11,565 nucleotides of DNA from CAYUKK01 sp964445305 (GTDB lineage Bacteria > Acidobacteriota > Aminicenantia > Aminicenantales > UBA8522). Below, piece after piece: positions 1-6,416 of the stretch (position 1 is its first letter; every line of letters begins with the position of its first letter). Position numbers and translations under genes: made by a program. The stretch lies in contig CAYUKK010000051.1 in assembly GCA_964445305.1 (NCBI GenBank), positions 1-11,565 on the forward strand, in the 5' to 3' direction. The notes under the pieces were generated by a model that saw only the letters and a program-made list of their open reading frames with translations, did no database searches and was not told the DNA's origin.

Positions 1-20
1 CAGGAAGTTTCCATGGGAAT

Positions 21-50
21 TTGAAAACAGGGCGGGTTTTAGGGTATATT
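21..50 (+). promoter_or_regulatory. sigma70-type promoter of tRNA-Arg
   Basis: TTGAAA (21-26) and TATATT (45-50) are separated by 18 bp. Each hexamer matches the sigma70 consensus at five of six positions. Transcription would start near 57, about ten bases before the tRNA 5' end at 67. No open frame competes for this stretch. The candidate structured RNA after the tRNA has no obvious promoter of its own and could share this one. Confidence 0.6.
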
Positions 51-66
51 GGGCAAGAACGCGGCT

Positions 67-141
67 GCCCCTGTAGCTCAGTATGGATAGAGCAAGGGAT
101 TCCTAATCCCTGTGTCGCTGGTTCGAGTCCGGCCAGGGGCA
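67..141 (+). tRNA. tRNA-Arg (anticodon CCT)
   Basis: A full cloverleaf is visible. The acceptor stem GCCCCTG (67-73) pairs with CAGGGGC (134-140), with discriminator A141. The D arm is GCTC/GAGC. The anticodon stem AGGGA/TCCCT closes loop TTCCTAA, giving anticodon CCT, which reads AGG (Arg). The T arm GCTGG/CCGGC closes loop TTCGAGT. The variable loop is short, so this is a class I tRNA. The 3' CCA is not encoded, because the bases after the discriminator are CTT, so it must be added by CCA-adding enzyme. A strong promoter lies directly upstream. Confidence 0.95.
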
Positions 142-143
142 CT

Positions 144-327
144 TTCCCGTTTCCAAGATTCGGATAGGGCTGAGGTAAGCTGGAAGCAGCTCTTCCCGTG
201 CGTTCTCGGGGAGGAGTGCAAGAGGTCGCCACAGGGCAGGCAGACTATCCGCCTTTTCCCAAGGAGGGAACAGACGGGAGTGGTTGGGCAGGATAGGGTT
301 GCCCAAGGCGAACCTGTTGAGCCTCCT
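144..327 (+). ncRNA. candidate structured RNA of unknown class between tRNA-Arg and the TPR gene
   Basis: This stretch has no believable reading frame but is rich in pairing. Helix A: TTCCCGT (144-150) with ACGGGAG (274-280), continued by TTCC (151-154) with GGAA (267-270) around a 3-nt bulge. Helix B: CGGATAG (161-167) with CTATCCG (245-251). Hairpin C: AGCTG/CAGCT (178-182/187-191), loop GAAG. Hairpin D: CTTCCCG/CGGGGAG (192-198/207-213). Hairpin E: TTGGGCA/TGCCCAA (284-290/300-306), loop GGATAGGGT. Helix F: AGGAGG...AACAG (262-273) with CTGTT...CCTCCT (314-327), with a 1x3 internal loop. F and A share bases 267-273, so they exclude each other. G-U pairs (144-280 and 194-211) are allowed only if the plus strand is transcribed. 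I could not match it to RNase P, tmRNA, SRP, 6S or T-box signatures. It may be a separate sRNA cotranscribed with the tRNA, or a long leader. Confidence 0.45.
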
Positions 328-346
328 GAAGGGCATAGAATATAAA
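317..346 (+). promoter_or_regulatory. possible promoter of the TPR gene
   Basis: TTGAGC (317-322) and TATAAA (341-346) are 18 bp apart, with four and five consensus matches. The start would fall near 353, giving a 34-base leader with AAAGGAG (374-380) ahead of the ATG at 387. The -35 element overlaps the 3' arm of helix F in the candidate RNA, so either that RNA ends before here or the element is fortuitous. Confidence 0.4.
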
Positions 347-386
347 GAAACAATTGCTTATCCTATTCAGCTCAAAGGAGTAACGC

Positions 387-1052
387 ATGAAGAGAGTCGT
401 GAGAAAGCAACTGAAAGAAGACGAGTTTGTCAGCACGATGACCAAGGTCATTCGCTTCATCAAGAGGAAGACGCGCTTGATTTTTTTTGTCTCGGCTAGC
501 CTTGCCTTTCTCATCCTTCTCTATTTCGGGATTCGGTTTGTCCAGGCCCAGCATCTGAGAAAAGAGAGTGAACTCCTCAGCCAGCTTCTCTCGCTCAAAG
601 CCGAGCTCAAGACAAACCCCGAGAAGCTTTCCGACCTGGGAAAGCTCGCGGGGGGTGGGAAATTCAGCCGCCTGGCTTATGTCATCGAGGCGACTCACTG
701 GGTTGAGAAAGGAGAATTCGAGCGGGCCGAGGCAGCGCTCGCCAGGTTCTCGGCCCGGCCCAAGGATTTCCTCTATTTCCAGGCCCAGGACCTCCTCGGC
801 CAGGTTCAAGTCTTCCAAAAAAATTACGATAAGGCCATCGCCATCTTCGAGAGAATCGAGAAGGAAAAGCCCGATGAATATGGCTTGGACGTGATTCTTT
901 ACCACAAGGCGGAAGCTCTCGAAGCCAAGGGAGACCGCGAGGCGGCCCTGGCTGTCTATAAGAGTCTCCAGGAGAAGTTTCCCCAGTCCTATTACGGATT
1001 CGATGCCTCGGAGAGAGCCCGCAGGCTGGAGTTGGCCACGCCTTCCTTGTAA
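387..1052 (+). CDS. membrane-anchored TPR protein (YfgM-like)
   Basis: This 221-residue protein has a basic cytoplasmic N-terminus (1-30), one hydrophobic segment (about 31-52), then a helical domain with tetratricopeptide-like repeats. The clearest are about 133-165 (a YDKAIAIFERI core) and 169-200 (KGDREAALAVYKSLQEKFP), with a weaker one near 98-125. The layout (short cytosolic tail, one membrane segment, periplasmic TPRs) resembles the YfgM/TPR_21 group. In Enterobacteria that group binds the Sec translocon and periplasmic chaperones, so an envelope protein-protein role is inferred, not shown. The start is supported by AAAGGAG seven bases upstream. It sits between the tRNA/RNA region and a ferredoxin gene whose promoter overlaps its stop codon. 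The exact partner is unknown. Confidence 0.85.
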   Translation: MKRVVRKQLKEDEFVSTMTKVIRFIKRKTRLIFFVSASLAFLILLYFGIRFVQAQHLRKESELLSQLLSLKAELKTNPEKLSDLGKLAGGGKFSRLAYVIEATHWVEKGEFERAEAALARFSARPKDFLYFQAQDLLGQVQVFQKNYDKAIAIFERIEKEKPDEYGLDVILYHKAEALEAKGDREAALAVYKSLQEKFPQSYYGFDASERARRLELATPSL

Positions 1053-1074
1053 ATTGAGGGAAAAGACGTATAAT
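1047..1074 (+). promoter_or_regulatory. sigma70-type promoter of the ferredoxin gene
   Basis: TTGTAA (1047-1052) includes the TAA stop codon of the TPR gene. It is followed 16 bp later by a perfect TATAAT (1069-1074). Transcription would start near 1081, leaving a leader of about 24 bases that carries AGGAGG (1092-1097) before the ATG at 1105. The ferredoxin can therefore be transcribed independently of the TPR gene. Confidence 0.55.
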
Positions 1075-1104
1075 AGGGTTTCAATTTAACCAGGAGGCTT
1101 CATC

Positions 1105-1356
1105 ATGGCTTACAAAATTACCGAGGAATGCATCAATTGCGGGGCCTGCGAACCTGAGTGCCCGAACCAGGCCATTTCGGCCGGGGACGAAATTTATATC
1201 ATTGACCCGGAGAAATGCACCGAGTGCGTGGGCCATTTCGATACCTCTCAGTGCGCTGCCGTTTGTCCGGTGGACGCCTGCATCCCGGACCCTGACCACA
1301 AAGAAACAAAAGAAGAGTTGATGGTCAAATACAACCGGCTGACCGGAAAAGAATAA
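1105..1356 (+). CDS. 2[4Fe-4S] ferredoxin, YfhL/Allochromatium type
   Basis: This small (83 aa) soluble electron carrier has two cluster motifs. The first is C9-x2-C12-x2-C15-x3-C19-P. The second is C38-x2-C41-x8-C50-x3-C54-P. The eight-residue insertion in the second motif, plus a short charged C-terminal extension (about 62-83), is characteristic of the YfhL/Alvin-type ferredoxins, which have unusually low and uneven cluster potentials. A ninth cysteine, C59, is also present. A strong AGGAGG Shine-Dalgarno lies seven bases before the ATG, and the gene has its own promoter and a hairpin right after the stop, so it is probably a highly expressed single-gene unit. No dedicated redox partner is encoded beside it. 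HypF is nearby but on the other strand and is not itself a redox enzyme. Confidence 0.95.
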   Translation: MAYKITEECINCGACEPECPNQAISAGDEIYIIDPEKCTECVGHFDTSQCAAVCPVDACIPDPDHKETKEELMVKYNRLTGKE

Positions 1357-1382
1357 GAGGAGTGACCTCATCGCTCCTTTTC
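1355..1382 (+). terminator. hairpin after the ferredoxin gene, probable weak intrinsic terminator
   Basis: AGGAGTGA (1358-1365) pairs with TCGCTCCT (1371-1378), with one G-U pair and loop CCTCA. The stem can extend by three more pairs (1355-1357 with 1379-1381), and four T's (1378-1381) end the structure. It begins on the stop codon of the ferredoxin gene. The short T tract suggests incomplete termination, with readthrough into the protease gene at 1395. It also buries the only AGGAG in this gap. Confidence 0.5.
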
Positions 1383-1394
1383 CTCGCCGGATAG

Positions 1395-2327
1395 ATGGGA
1401 GAGGAGAGAAGGCTGAAAAAAACCTGGCTTAATGTTTCCCTCTTTATCATCACCTGCCTATCCGCTTTTATCGTCGGCTTGAGCTGGAGCGTCAACTACA
1501 CTTTCTCTGAGGAGCTGGCCCGTGACCCCCAGTCGCTTCCCCCAGTCCAGGCTTTTACCGACCCGCGGATTATCACGCTGAGCCTCGTCTACGTTTTCGT
1601 CTTGATTGGCATCCTCCTCGGCCATGAGATGGGCCATTACCTTGCCTGTCGCTACTACCGCGTCGAGGCGACTTTGCCGTTTTTTATCCCGGCGCCGACC
1701 CTGGTCGGCACGCTCGGTGCGTTCATCAAGATCCAGTCCCCGATCACACGCAAAAAACAGCTCTTCGACATTGGCGTGGCCGGGCCGCTGGCCGGTTTTG
1801 TCCTGGCCGTGCCCGCCCTTATCTACGGCCTCGCTCTATCCAAGGTTGTTCCCCCCATGCCCCGAGAGGAAACCCTCGTTTTTGGAGAACCGTTGCTCTT
1901 GAAGTTCGTTGAGGGCATACTTTTCCGTCATGTCCCGGCCGAGAGCGACCTCTTCCTCCATCCCGTCGGTTTTGCCGGGTGGGTGGGCATCCTCGTCACC
2001 GCCTTCAACCTTTTTCCTGTCGGCCAGCTTGACGGTGGCCACGTTGCCTATGCGCTGGCTGGACAGAAGGCCAGAGTTTTAGCCAAAATCTTTCTTGCCC
2101 TCTTTTTCCTGATGGGTGTTTTTTTCTGGGTTGGCTGGATTGTCTGGGCGCTGGTCATCCTCCTTCTCGGGCTCAAGCATCCGCGGGTCATGGATGAAGG
2201 GGAGAGGCTTTCCCCGCTCCGTTACAGCCTCGGCATTCTCATGATTATCATCTTCATCGTGTCTTTTATGCCCGCTCCCATCAAGGGCTACAGCCTGCTT
2301 GAACTGGGGCGCTCATGGGCGTTCTAA
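1395..2327 (+). CDS. site-2 protease family (M50) intramembrane metalloprotease
   Basis: This 310-residue multi-pass membrane protein carries the M50 zinc site. HEMGH (77-81) supplies two His ligands and the catalytic Glu. NLFPVGQLDGGH (205-216) supplies the third ligand, Asp213. Hydrophobic segments lie near 12-31, 59-80, 127-149, 196-210, 228-260 and 276-293. No PDZ domain is seen between the two motifs. The middle part (FFIPAP at 96-101, GTLGAFIKIQSP, FDIGVAGPLAG) resembles the cyanobacterial/plant EGY branch of S2P rather than RseP. Such proteases cut transmembrane segments of membrane-bound regulators; the substrate here is unknown and no anti-sigma factor is nearby. The ATG directly follows an in-frame TAG (1392-1394), so no longer start is possible. 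The ribosome site is weak. The upstream hairpin suggests low expression by readthrough from the ferredoxin unit. Confidence 0.93.
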   Translation: MGEERRLKKTWLNVSLFIITCLSAFIVGLSWSVNYTFSEELARDPQSLPPVQAFTDPRIITLSLVYVFVLIGILLGHEMGHYLACRYYRVEATLPFFIPAPTLVGTLGAFIKIQSPITRKKQLFDIGVAGPLAGFVLAVPALIYGLALSKVVPPMPREETLVFGEPLLLKFVEGILFRHVPAESDLFLHPVGFAGWVGILVTAFNLFPVGQLDGGHVAYALAGQKARVLAKIFLALFFLMGVFFWVGWIVWALVILLLGLKHPRVMDEGERLSPLRYSLGILMIIIFIVSFMPAPIKGYSLLELGRSWAF

Positions 2328-2328
2328 C

Positions 2329-2428
2329 TTTTTCACAAAAACTGTGGAAAACGTGTGGAAAAAGCCAGGGGTTGAGGCAGCCAATTTTCGCAATTTCTTA
2401 CAGATATGACGTTTTGCACAAATTTTCG
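2329..2428. promoter_or_regulatory. cluster of DnaA-box-like sequences and short direct repeats
   Basis: In the 165-base gap between the protease and the zinc-ribbon gene, TGTGGAAAA occurs at 2343-2351 and again at 2354-2362. These are two TTTTCCACA boxes on the minus strand, 11 bp apart, each one mismatch from the DnaA box TTATCCACA. TTTTTCACA (2329-2337) is a looser box in the opposite direction, and can also pair with the first copy as a hairpin (loop AAAAC). AATTTTCG is repeated at 2383-2390 and 2421-2428. The stretch is AT-rich relative to its neighbours. No dnaA, dnaN or gidA gene is in the window. A DnaA titration or regulatory site, another repressor site, or coincidence are all possible. 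Confidence 0.35.
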
Positions 2429-2492
2429 TCAGGTGGGGAGGAGAATGCGGGCCTTTCTTCTATGTTATTGAAATTAAATAGATTATAGACAA

Positions 2493-3302
2493 ATGGGAGA
2501 GAGTTTCCGCGACATCGAAATCGCCTTCCAGGCGCTTCGCCGGCAGTACCGCCGCCAGGAGATTTCCCGCCGGGAGTTTATTGACCGCCTGAAGAGGCTG
2601 CGCCTCCGCGACGACCAGGGACGGTTCTGGATGATCGGCGCTCAGACCGGCAAATGGTATTATTTTGATGGCCGGGATTGGGTTCGAGCCGACCCGCCTC
2701 CCGGCGAGTTGAAAAAGATAAAGTGCTACTCGTGTGGCCTGGAGAATGAGCCCGGCGCCGAGTTCTGCGACCGATGCGGGGAAAGCCTTCTCGAAAAGGA
2801 GGCCATTTGTCCTCGCTGTGGAGCCCGGCTGGAACACCCCTTCCAGAAATGCACCCACTGCACTCCTCAGGCAGAGGTGGACGCAACGGCCGTGCCCTTT
2901 GCCGAGGAAGCCATGTTCATGCCCAAGGTTCAGAACAACTTTTTACTGCGGCGTCTTCACCCCCCGAGTTTTCTTTTCCTTGGCGGCGGGGGTGGCCTCG
3001 TCCTGGGCATCATCGCCGGCGTATTTGTCGGCGCCTCGGGATTTTTCTCCGGGCTCGGCCGGGCTTTGCCAGAGTTTTTGGGAACTCTCCAGGGAACCCT
3101 CATGGGCGGGATTGTCTTCGCTTTCTTCGGTGGCCTCATCGGTTTCGGCCTGCTCGGCATCTCAGGCTACCTTGGAGCTCATGTGTTTAACTTCATCGCT
3201 TTAGTCATGGGCGGAATCAAGCTTACGCTCGAGCAGAAAAAGGAAGAGGAGAAAAAGGAGGCAAAAGAAGAGACCGAGGAAAAAGCGGGGTTGGGCAGTT
3301 AG
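2493..3302 (+). CDS. double zinc-ribbon membrane protein of unknown function
   Basis: This 269-residue protein has four parts. Residues 10-45 are a charged helical region (RRQYRRQEISRREFIDRL) that looks SHOCT-like. Residues 45-68 form an aromatic motif, FWMIG-x4-GKWYYFDG-x2-W. Residues 78-123 are two zinc ribbons, C78-x2-C81-x10-C92-x2-C95 and C106-x2-C109-x10-C120-x2-C123. Residues 160-243 hold glycine-rich membrane helices (about 160-183, 203-225, possibly 226-243), followed by a lysine/glutamate-rich tail (249-266). From memory, the same helix/aromatic/ribbon order occurs in uncharacterised zinc-ribbon proteins of Chloroflexota, where no function is known. An in-frame TAA at 2475 limits the start. 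The ATG at 2493 has no Shine-Dalgarno and may be leaderless. Its stop overlaps that of the convergent hypF by four bases. A membrane sensor or assembly factor is conceivable, but nothing in the sequence shows it. Confidence 0.85.
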   Translation: MGESFRDIEIAFQALRRQYRRQEISRREFIDRLKRLRLRDDQGRFWMIGAQTGKWYYFDGRDWVRADPPPGELKKIKCYSCGLENEPGAEFCDRCGESLLEKEAICPRCGARLEHPFQKCTHCTPQAEVDATAVPFAEEAMFMPKVQNNFLLRRLHPPSFLFLGGGGGLVLGIIAGVFVGASGFFSGLGRALPEFLGTLQGTLMGGIVFAFFGGLIGFGLLGISGYLGAHVFNFIALVMGGIKLTLEQKKEEEKKEAKEETEEKAGLGS

Positions 3303-5620
3303 CGGGGAAAGCCTTCTTTTTTCACCCGAGCCAGAGCGTAGGCCAGCTGGCCCAGGGAAATGGATTCGTCGTTGGGGGAATAGCGAACAGAGCGGAGGAC
3401 GGTGAGACCTGCTTCCTCGAGCCGGGCTGTTGTGTCTTCAAGGAGTTTCCTGTTCAAGAAAACTCCGCCTGTCAGGACGGCTGTCTTCGCTCCAAACTCA
3501 ATCGATACCAGGCGAACGACCTGAGCAATGGCCTGAGCCAAAGTCGTGTGAAAGCGGCCAGCAATTGTGGCCGGCGAAACGCCCCGGTCGAGCTCTCGCA
3601 CGATAGCGCGTATGGTTGGGACAAAGGAGAGCTCCCACGGGCAAGAATCCATAGTGAGGGAAAAGGGGTAGGGCTTATGTCCGCTACTTGAGGCCAGTGC
3701 CAGTGCCTCGAGCCGCATCGGCGCTTCGGCCTCAAACTCCACTTCAACAGGAGCGATGCCGGCTAAGAAAGAGACGGCGTCAAAAAGACGGCCGCAGCTG
3801 GAGGTCAGGGGCGAGCGGACTTTTGCTTCCATCATCCGGAGAATCTGGCGCTTCTTGCGGGGATCGATTTTTTCGAGGGCTTCGACTCTGGGGAGGTTGT
3901 TTTCAGCGCCGAAAGCATCCTGGAGGTAAGCGAGTGCCATCCGCCATGGCTGACGGGCCGCCTGGTCGCCGCCCGGGAGGGGGACTTCCCGCAAGCGAGC
4001 CACGCGAGTGAAGGAGCTATAATTGGCGAGGAGGAATTCACCGCCCCAGGCCCCGCCGTCCTGGCCATACCCATAACCGTCGAGGGAAATGCCAATCACT
4101 TTTGAGGAGGGAGGAAAGCCGTGCTCGAGGAGGACAGCCAGCGTGTGAGCGAAGTGGTGTTGCACCTGGAAAAAGGGCAACCCCGATTTTTGGGCAAAAT
4201 GAGTCGTTCGAAACCCCGGATGGAGGTCGCAGACGAGGAGTTCCGGCTCGAAGCTAAAGAGGCGCTTGAGGTGGTTGAGGGTTTCCTCAAAATAGAGGAA
4301 GTTCTGATACTCGTCCAGGTCGCCCAGGAACTGGCTGGTGATGGCGTAGCCATTCTTGTAAATGGAGATTGTATCCTTGAGCTCGCCTCCCAAGGCCATG
4401 ATCTGGCAGGGGAGACGAAGCTCACTCGGGACGCGCTGGGGAAAGGGAACGTAACCTCGGGCTCGTCTGAGGAAGAGTGGCTTGCCGGCGACGACCTTGA
4501 GCACCGAGTCATCCGACCGGCTCTCGATGGGGCGGTTGTGGGTGAGGATGTAATCGGCGAGGCTGGCGATTCCTTCCTTCTCGTCCTTGGCAATCGGCGC
4601 ATCTTTCTGGTTCGAGCTCGTGGCGACGACGAGGCCGAGCTCCTCGAGGAGGAGGTGATGGAGGGGCGTGTAGGGAAGCATAAAGCCGACCTCGTTGAGG
4701 TGGGGGGCGATTCCCGGAATGTCTTGCCTTTTCTTGAGGAGGACGATGGGTCGACTGGCCGAGATAAGCTCCTTTTTTTCTGCTTCGGAGAGGAAGGCGT
4801 ATTTTTCGACAGTCTCGACATCTCGGGCCATGAGGGCGAGCGGCTTGGTCTTCCTTTGCTTGAGGCAGCGGAGCCTGGCCACAGCCCTGTGGTTATGCGG
4901 GTCGCAGACGAGATGGAAGCCGCCCAGCCCTTTAATAGCCAGGATTTTGCCGCGGCGGATGAGGGCGATGGCTGTTTCGAGGCATCGGTCGAGGGTTTTT
5001 CCAGTTTTGGTATCCTTGAGTTCGAGTTCTGGTCCACAGCGGGGGCAGGCGATGGGCTGGGCATGGTATCGCCGGTCAAGCGGGTCCTCGTACTCGCGCC
5101 GGCAGTCGGGGCACATGGTGAAATCGGCCATCGTCGTTCTGGGGCGGTCGTAGGGGAGAGACTGGACGATGGTATAGCGCGGGCCGCAATCGGTGCAATT
5201 GGTAAAGGGGTAGCGGTAGCGGCGCTCGGCCGGGTTTTGTATCTCTTCGAGGCAGGAGGGGCAAGTGGCGATATCGGGCGAGATGAAGACAAAGCTTTCG
5301 CCGCGAGCGGATTTGATGATGCGAAAATCTTCGAAACCCACAAAGGAAGCAGGCTCAACCTTGACGCTCTCGATGAGGGCCAGCGGGGGTTTTTCCGCCT
5401 CGAGGGAAGAGAGGAAGCTCTGGAGGCGGGCTTTGAGGTTGGCGCTATCCTCGGCCTCGAGATGGAGGGAGACTCCGTAGCCGATATTCTTGACCCAGCC
5501 GCGGAGTTTGTGGCGATGAGCCAGGCGGTAGACAAAGGGCCGGAAGCCGACACCCTGGACGACACCGAAGACGGTGACGCGGCAGGCCTGGCCGGCCGGC
5601 GATGATTTCATTTTTTTCAT
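3299..5620 (-). CDS. hypF: carbamoyltransferase HypF, [NiFe]-hydrogenase maturation
   Basis: HypF uses carbamoyl phosphate and ATP to make the thiocarboxamide on HypE that becomes the cyanide ligands of [NiFe] hydrogenases. All domains are present in this 773-aa protein, a typical length. The acylphosphatase domain spans about 11-100 (VQGVGFRPF at 21-29; catalytic Arg27 and Asn45). Eight zinc cysteines lie at 120, 123, 142, 145, 170, 173, 192 and 195, in canonical x2/x18/x2/x24/x2/x18/x2 spacing. A YrdC/Sua5-like domain spans about 205-395 and a Kae1-like domain about 405-765, with HHFAH at 488-492 and a glycine-rich DGYGYGQDGGAWGGE segment at 513-527. Two small departures from the usual motifs are TSSN (334-337; usually TSGN) and NDES (750-753; usually NDGG). 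The ATG at 5620 has only a weak GGGTAG upstream, and an ATG at 5611 is an alternative. No other hyp or hydrogenase gene is in the window. The 145 bases upstream (5621-5765) show no convincing promoter or terminator. Confidence 0.97.
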   Translation of the reverse strand: MKKMKSSPAGQACRVTVFGVVQGVGFRPFVYRLAHRHKLRGWVKNIGYGVSLHLEAEDSANLKARLQSFLSSLEAEKPPLALIESVKVEPASFVGFEDFRIIKSARGESFVFISPDIATCPSCLEEIQNPAERRYRYPFTNCTDCGPRYTIVQSLPYDRPRTTMADFTMCPDCRREYEDPLDRRYHAQPIACPRCGPELELKDTKTGKTLDRCLETAIALIRRGKILAIKGLGGFHLVCDPHNHRAVARLRCLKQRKTKPLALMARDVETVEKYAFLSEAEKKELISASRPIVLLKKRQDIPGIAPHLNEVGFMLPYTPLHHLLLEELGLVVATSSNQKDAPIAKDEKEGIASLADYILTHNRPIESRSDDSVLKVVAGKPLFLRRARGYVPFPQRVPSELRLPCQIMALGGELKDTISIYKNGYAITSQFLGDLDEYQNFLYFEETLNHLKRLFSFEPELLVCDLHPGFRTTHFAQKSGLPFFQVQHHFAHTLAVLLEHGFPPSSKVIGISLDGYGYGQDGGAWGGEFLLANYSSFTRVARLREVPLPGGDQAARQPWRMALAYLQDAFGAENNLPRVEALEKIDPRKKRQILRMMEAKVRSPLTSSCGRLFDAVSFLAGIAPVEVEFEAEAPMRLEALALASSSGHKPYPFSLTMDSCPWELSFVPTIRAIVRELDRGVSPATIAGRFHTTLAQAIAQVVRLVSIEFGAKTAVLTGGVFLNRKLLEDTTARLEEAGLTVLRSVRYSPNDESISLGQLAYALARVKKEGFPR

Positions 5621-5765
5621 CTACCCATGTTTCACGTATCTCGCTTTCCCGTTGTCCCTTTCATCCTGGAATCATCGGCTCCTTCTTTTCTATTTCGCCC
5701 ATAGGATTTTGAATTTTTGGCCACGCTGCCGACCTCGACGTATCATCGGGATGGTAGCTTGAAGA

Positions 5766-6314
5766 TTATCTCTTCTTGTCCTGTCGGCTGTAAAGACAGC
5801 CGCAGTAATCCTGTCGGTAAAGCTCGTAAGCCCGGCTGAGCTCGACACTCTTGCGGAAGCCGTCCTTTTTCTTGAAGTTGGCCTCGAGGTAGCGAACTCC
5901 GTAACGTCGGCCTAACATCCGGCCGATACGGTTGAGGACATCCGCTTTCTTCCACGGACTCAGACTCATCACCGTCGCAAAATAATCGTAGCCGTCTGCG
6001 GCCGCTTGTTTAGCCGTCTGTTCGAGCCTCATCGCATAGCAGATGTCGCAGCGCCGGCCCTTTTCCGGCTCGGACTTGAATTTTTCGGTTAAAGCCAGCC
6101 AGCGTCCGGAATCATAAGGGCCGAGGATAAGAGGTAGGCCGTGGATTTGAGCCACGCGCTGCGTTTCGCGGAGGCGCAGGGTGTATTCTTCCTCAGGATA
6201 GATGTTGGGGTTGTAGAAGAAGACGGTAATATCAAATTCCTCTTTGAGGAGACCAAGGACGTAGAGAGCATCGGGGGCGCAGCAAACATGCGCCAGCATC
6301 CGCGACTTTACCAT
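5766..6314 (-). CDS. queH: epoxyqueuosine reductase QueH
   Basis: QueH reduces epoxyqueuosine to queuosine in the wobble base of GUN tRNAs, replacing the cobalamin-dependent QueG in many anaerobes and thermophiles. The 182-aa product carries the family's cysteine pattern: HVCCAPD (C11, C12), RCDICYAMR (C89, C92) and DYCGCLYS (C171, C173). These fit the [4Fe-4S] cluster and neighbouring metal site described for the family. The FATVMSLSPWK segment (112-122) and the FKKKDGFRKSVELSR segment (147-161) are also typical. Family members usually begin only a few residues before HVCC, so Met6 (ATG at 6299) is as likely as the ATG at 6314. Neither has a clear Shine-Dalgarno, and a promoter lies immediately upstream. 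It reads toward hypF, 145 bases downstream. No other queuosine gene is present, so it looks like a stand-alone gene. Confidence 0.95.
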   Translation of the reverse strand: MVKSRMLAHVCCAPDALYVLGLLKEEFDITVFFYNPNIYPEEEYTLRLRETQRVAQIHGLPLILGPYDSGRWLALTEKFKSEPEKGRRCDICYAMRLEQTAKQAAADGYDYFATVMSLSPWKKADVLNRIGRMLGRRYGVRYLEANFKKKDGFRKSVELSRAYELYRQDYCGCLYSRQDKKR

Positions 6315-6325
6315 CTTTCTATTTT

Positions 6326-6354
6326 ATCATACCTTTCCAATCTCAGGGTCTAAA
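6326..6354 (-). promoter_or_regulatory. probable queH promoter
   Basis: On the minus strand, TTTAGA (6354-6349) and TATGAT (6331-6326) are separated by 17 bp. The predicted start, near 6319, is only about five bases before the first ATG (6314) and about twenty before the second (6299). That favours a near-leaderless message or the downstream start. The 11-mer TATGATAAAAT here is repeated exactly upstream of the outer-membrane protein gene. Confidence 0.4.
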
Positions 6355-6373
6355 CACGGCACTAAGCTACCCC

Positions 6374-6416
6374 GGCATCCCATCATTTTTTGCCCCAAAA
6401 ATGCGCGTTTAATGCC
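6374..6416. repeat. imperfect inverted repeat between the coiled-coil gene and queH
   Basis: GGCAT (6374-6378) pairs with ATGCC (6412-6416), and inside it CATTTTT (6384-6390) pairs with AAAAATG (6397-6403) around loop TGCCCC. The structure lies downstream of the coiled-coil gene and upstream of the queH promoter, so it could end transcription of the envelope operon, although no T tract follows the stem on the minus strand. The rest of this gap (6315-6495) holds no gene. Confidence 0.4.

Noticed and set aside
220..260. Short similarity to RNase P RNA (CCACAGGGCAGG)
   Set aside because: The conserved GAGGAAAGTCC core and the later conserved region are missing, so RNase P RNA is not supported.
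78..353. Overlapping short frames on both strands across the tRNA and the region after it
   Set aside because: They run through the tRNA or through paired RNA helices, lack ribosome sites and have no protein-like pattern.
2461..2485. Sequence slightly like a dif (XerCD) site
   Set aside because: Only the TATGTT and TTAAAT pieces match, and the spacing is wrong.
4096..5565. Long second open frame (489 codons) on the minus strand inside hypF
   Set aside because: It is an alternative frame of hypF, with serine/arginine/proline-rich low-complexity translation typical of shadow frames.
4121..5605. Long open frame (494 codons) on the plus strand opposite hypF
   Set aside because: It is antisense to an unmistakable, full-length hypF. 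Its composition is the mirror of hypF codon usage, and it shows no domain or ribosome site.
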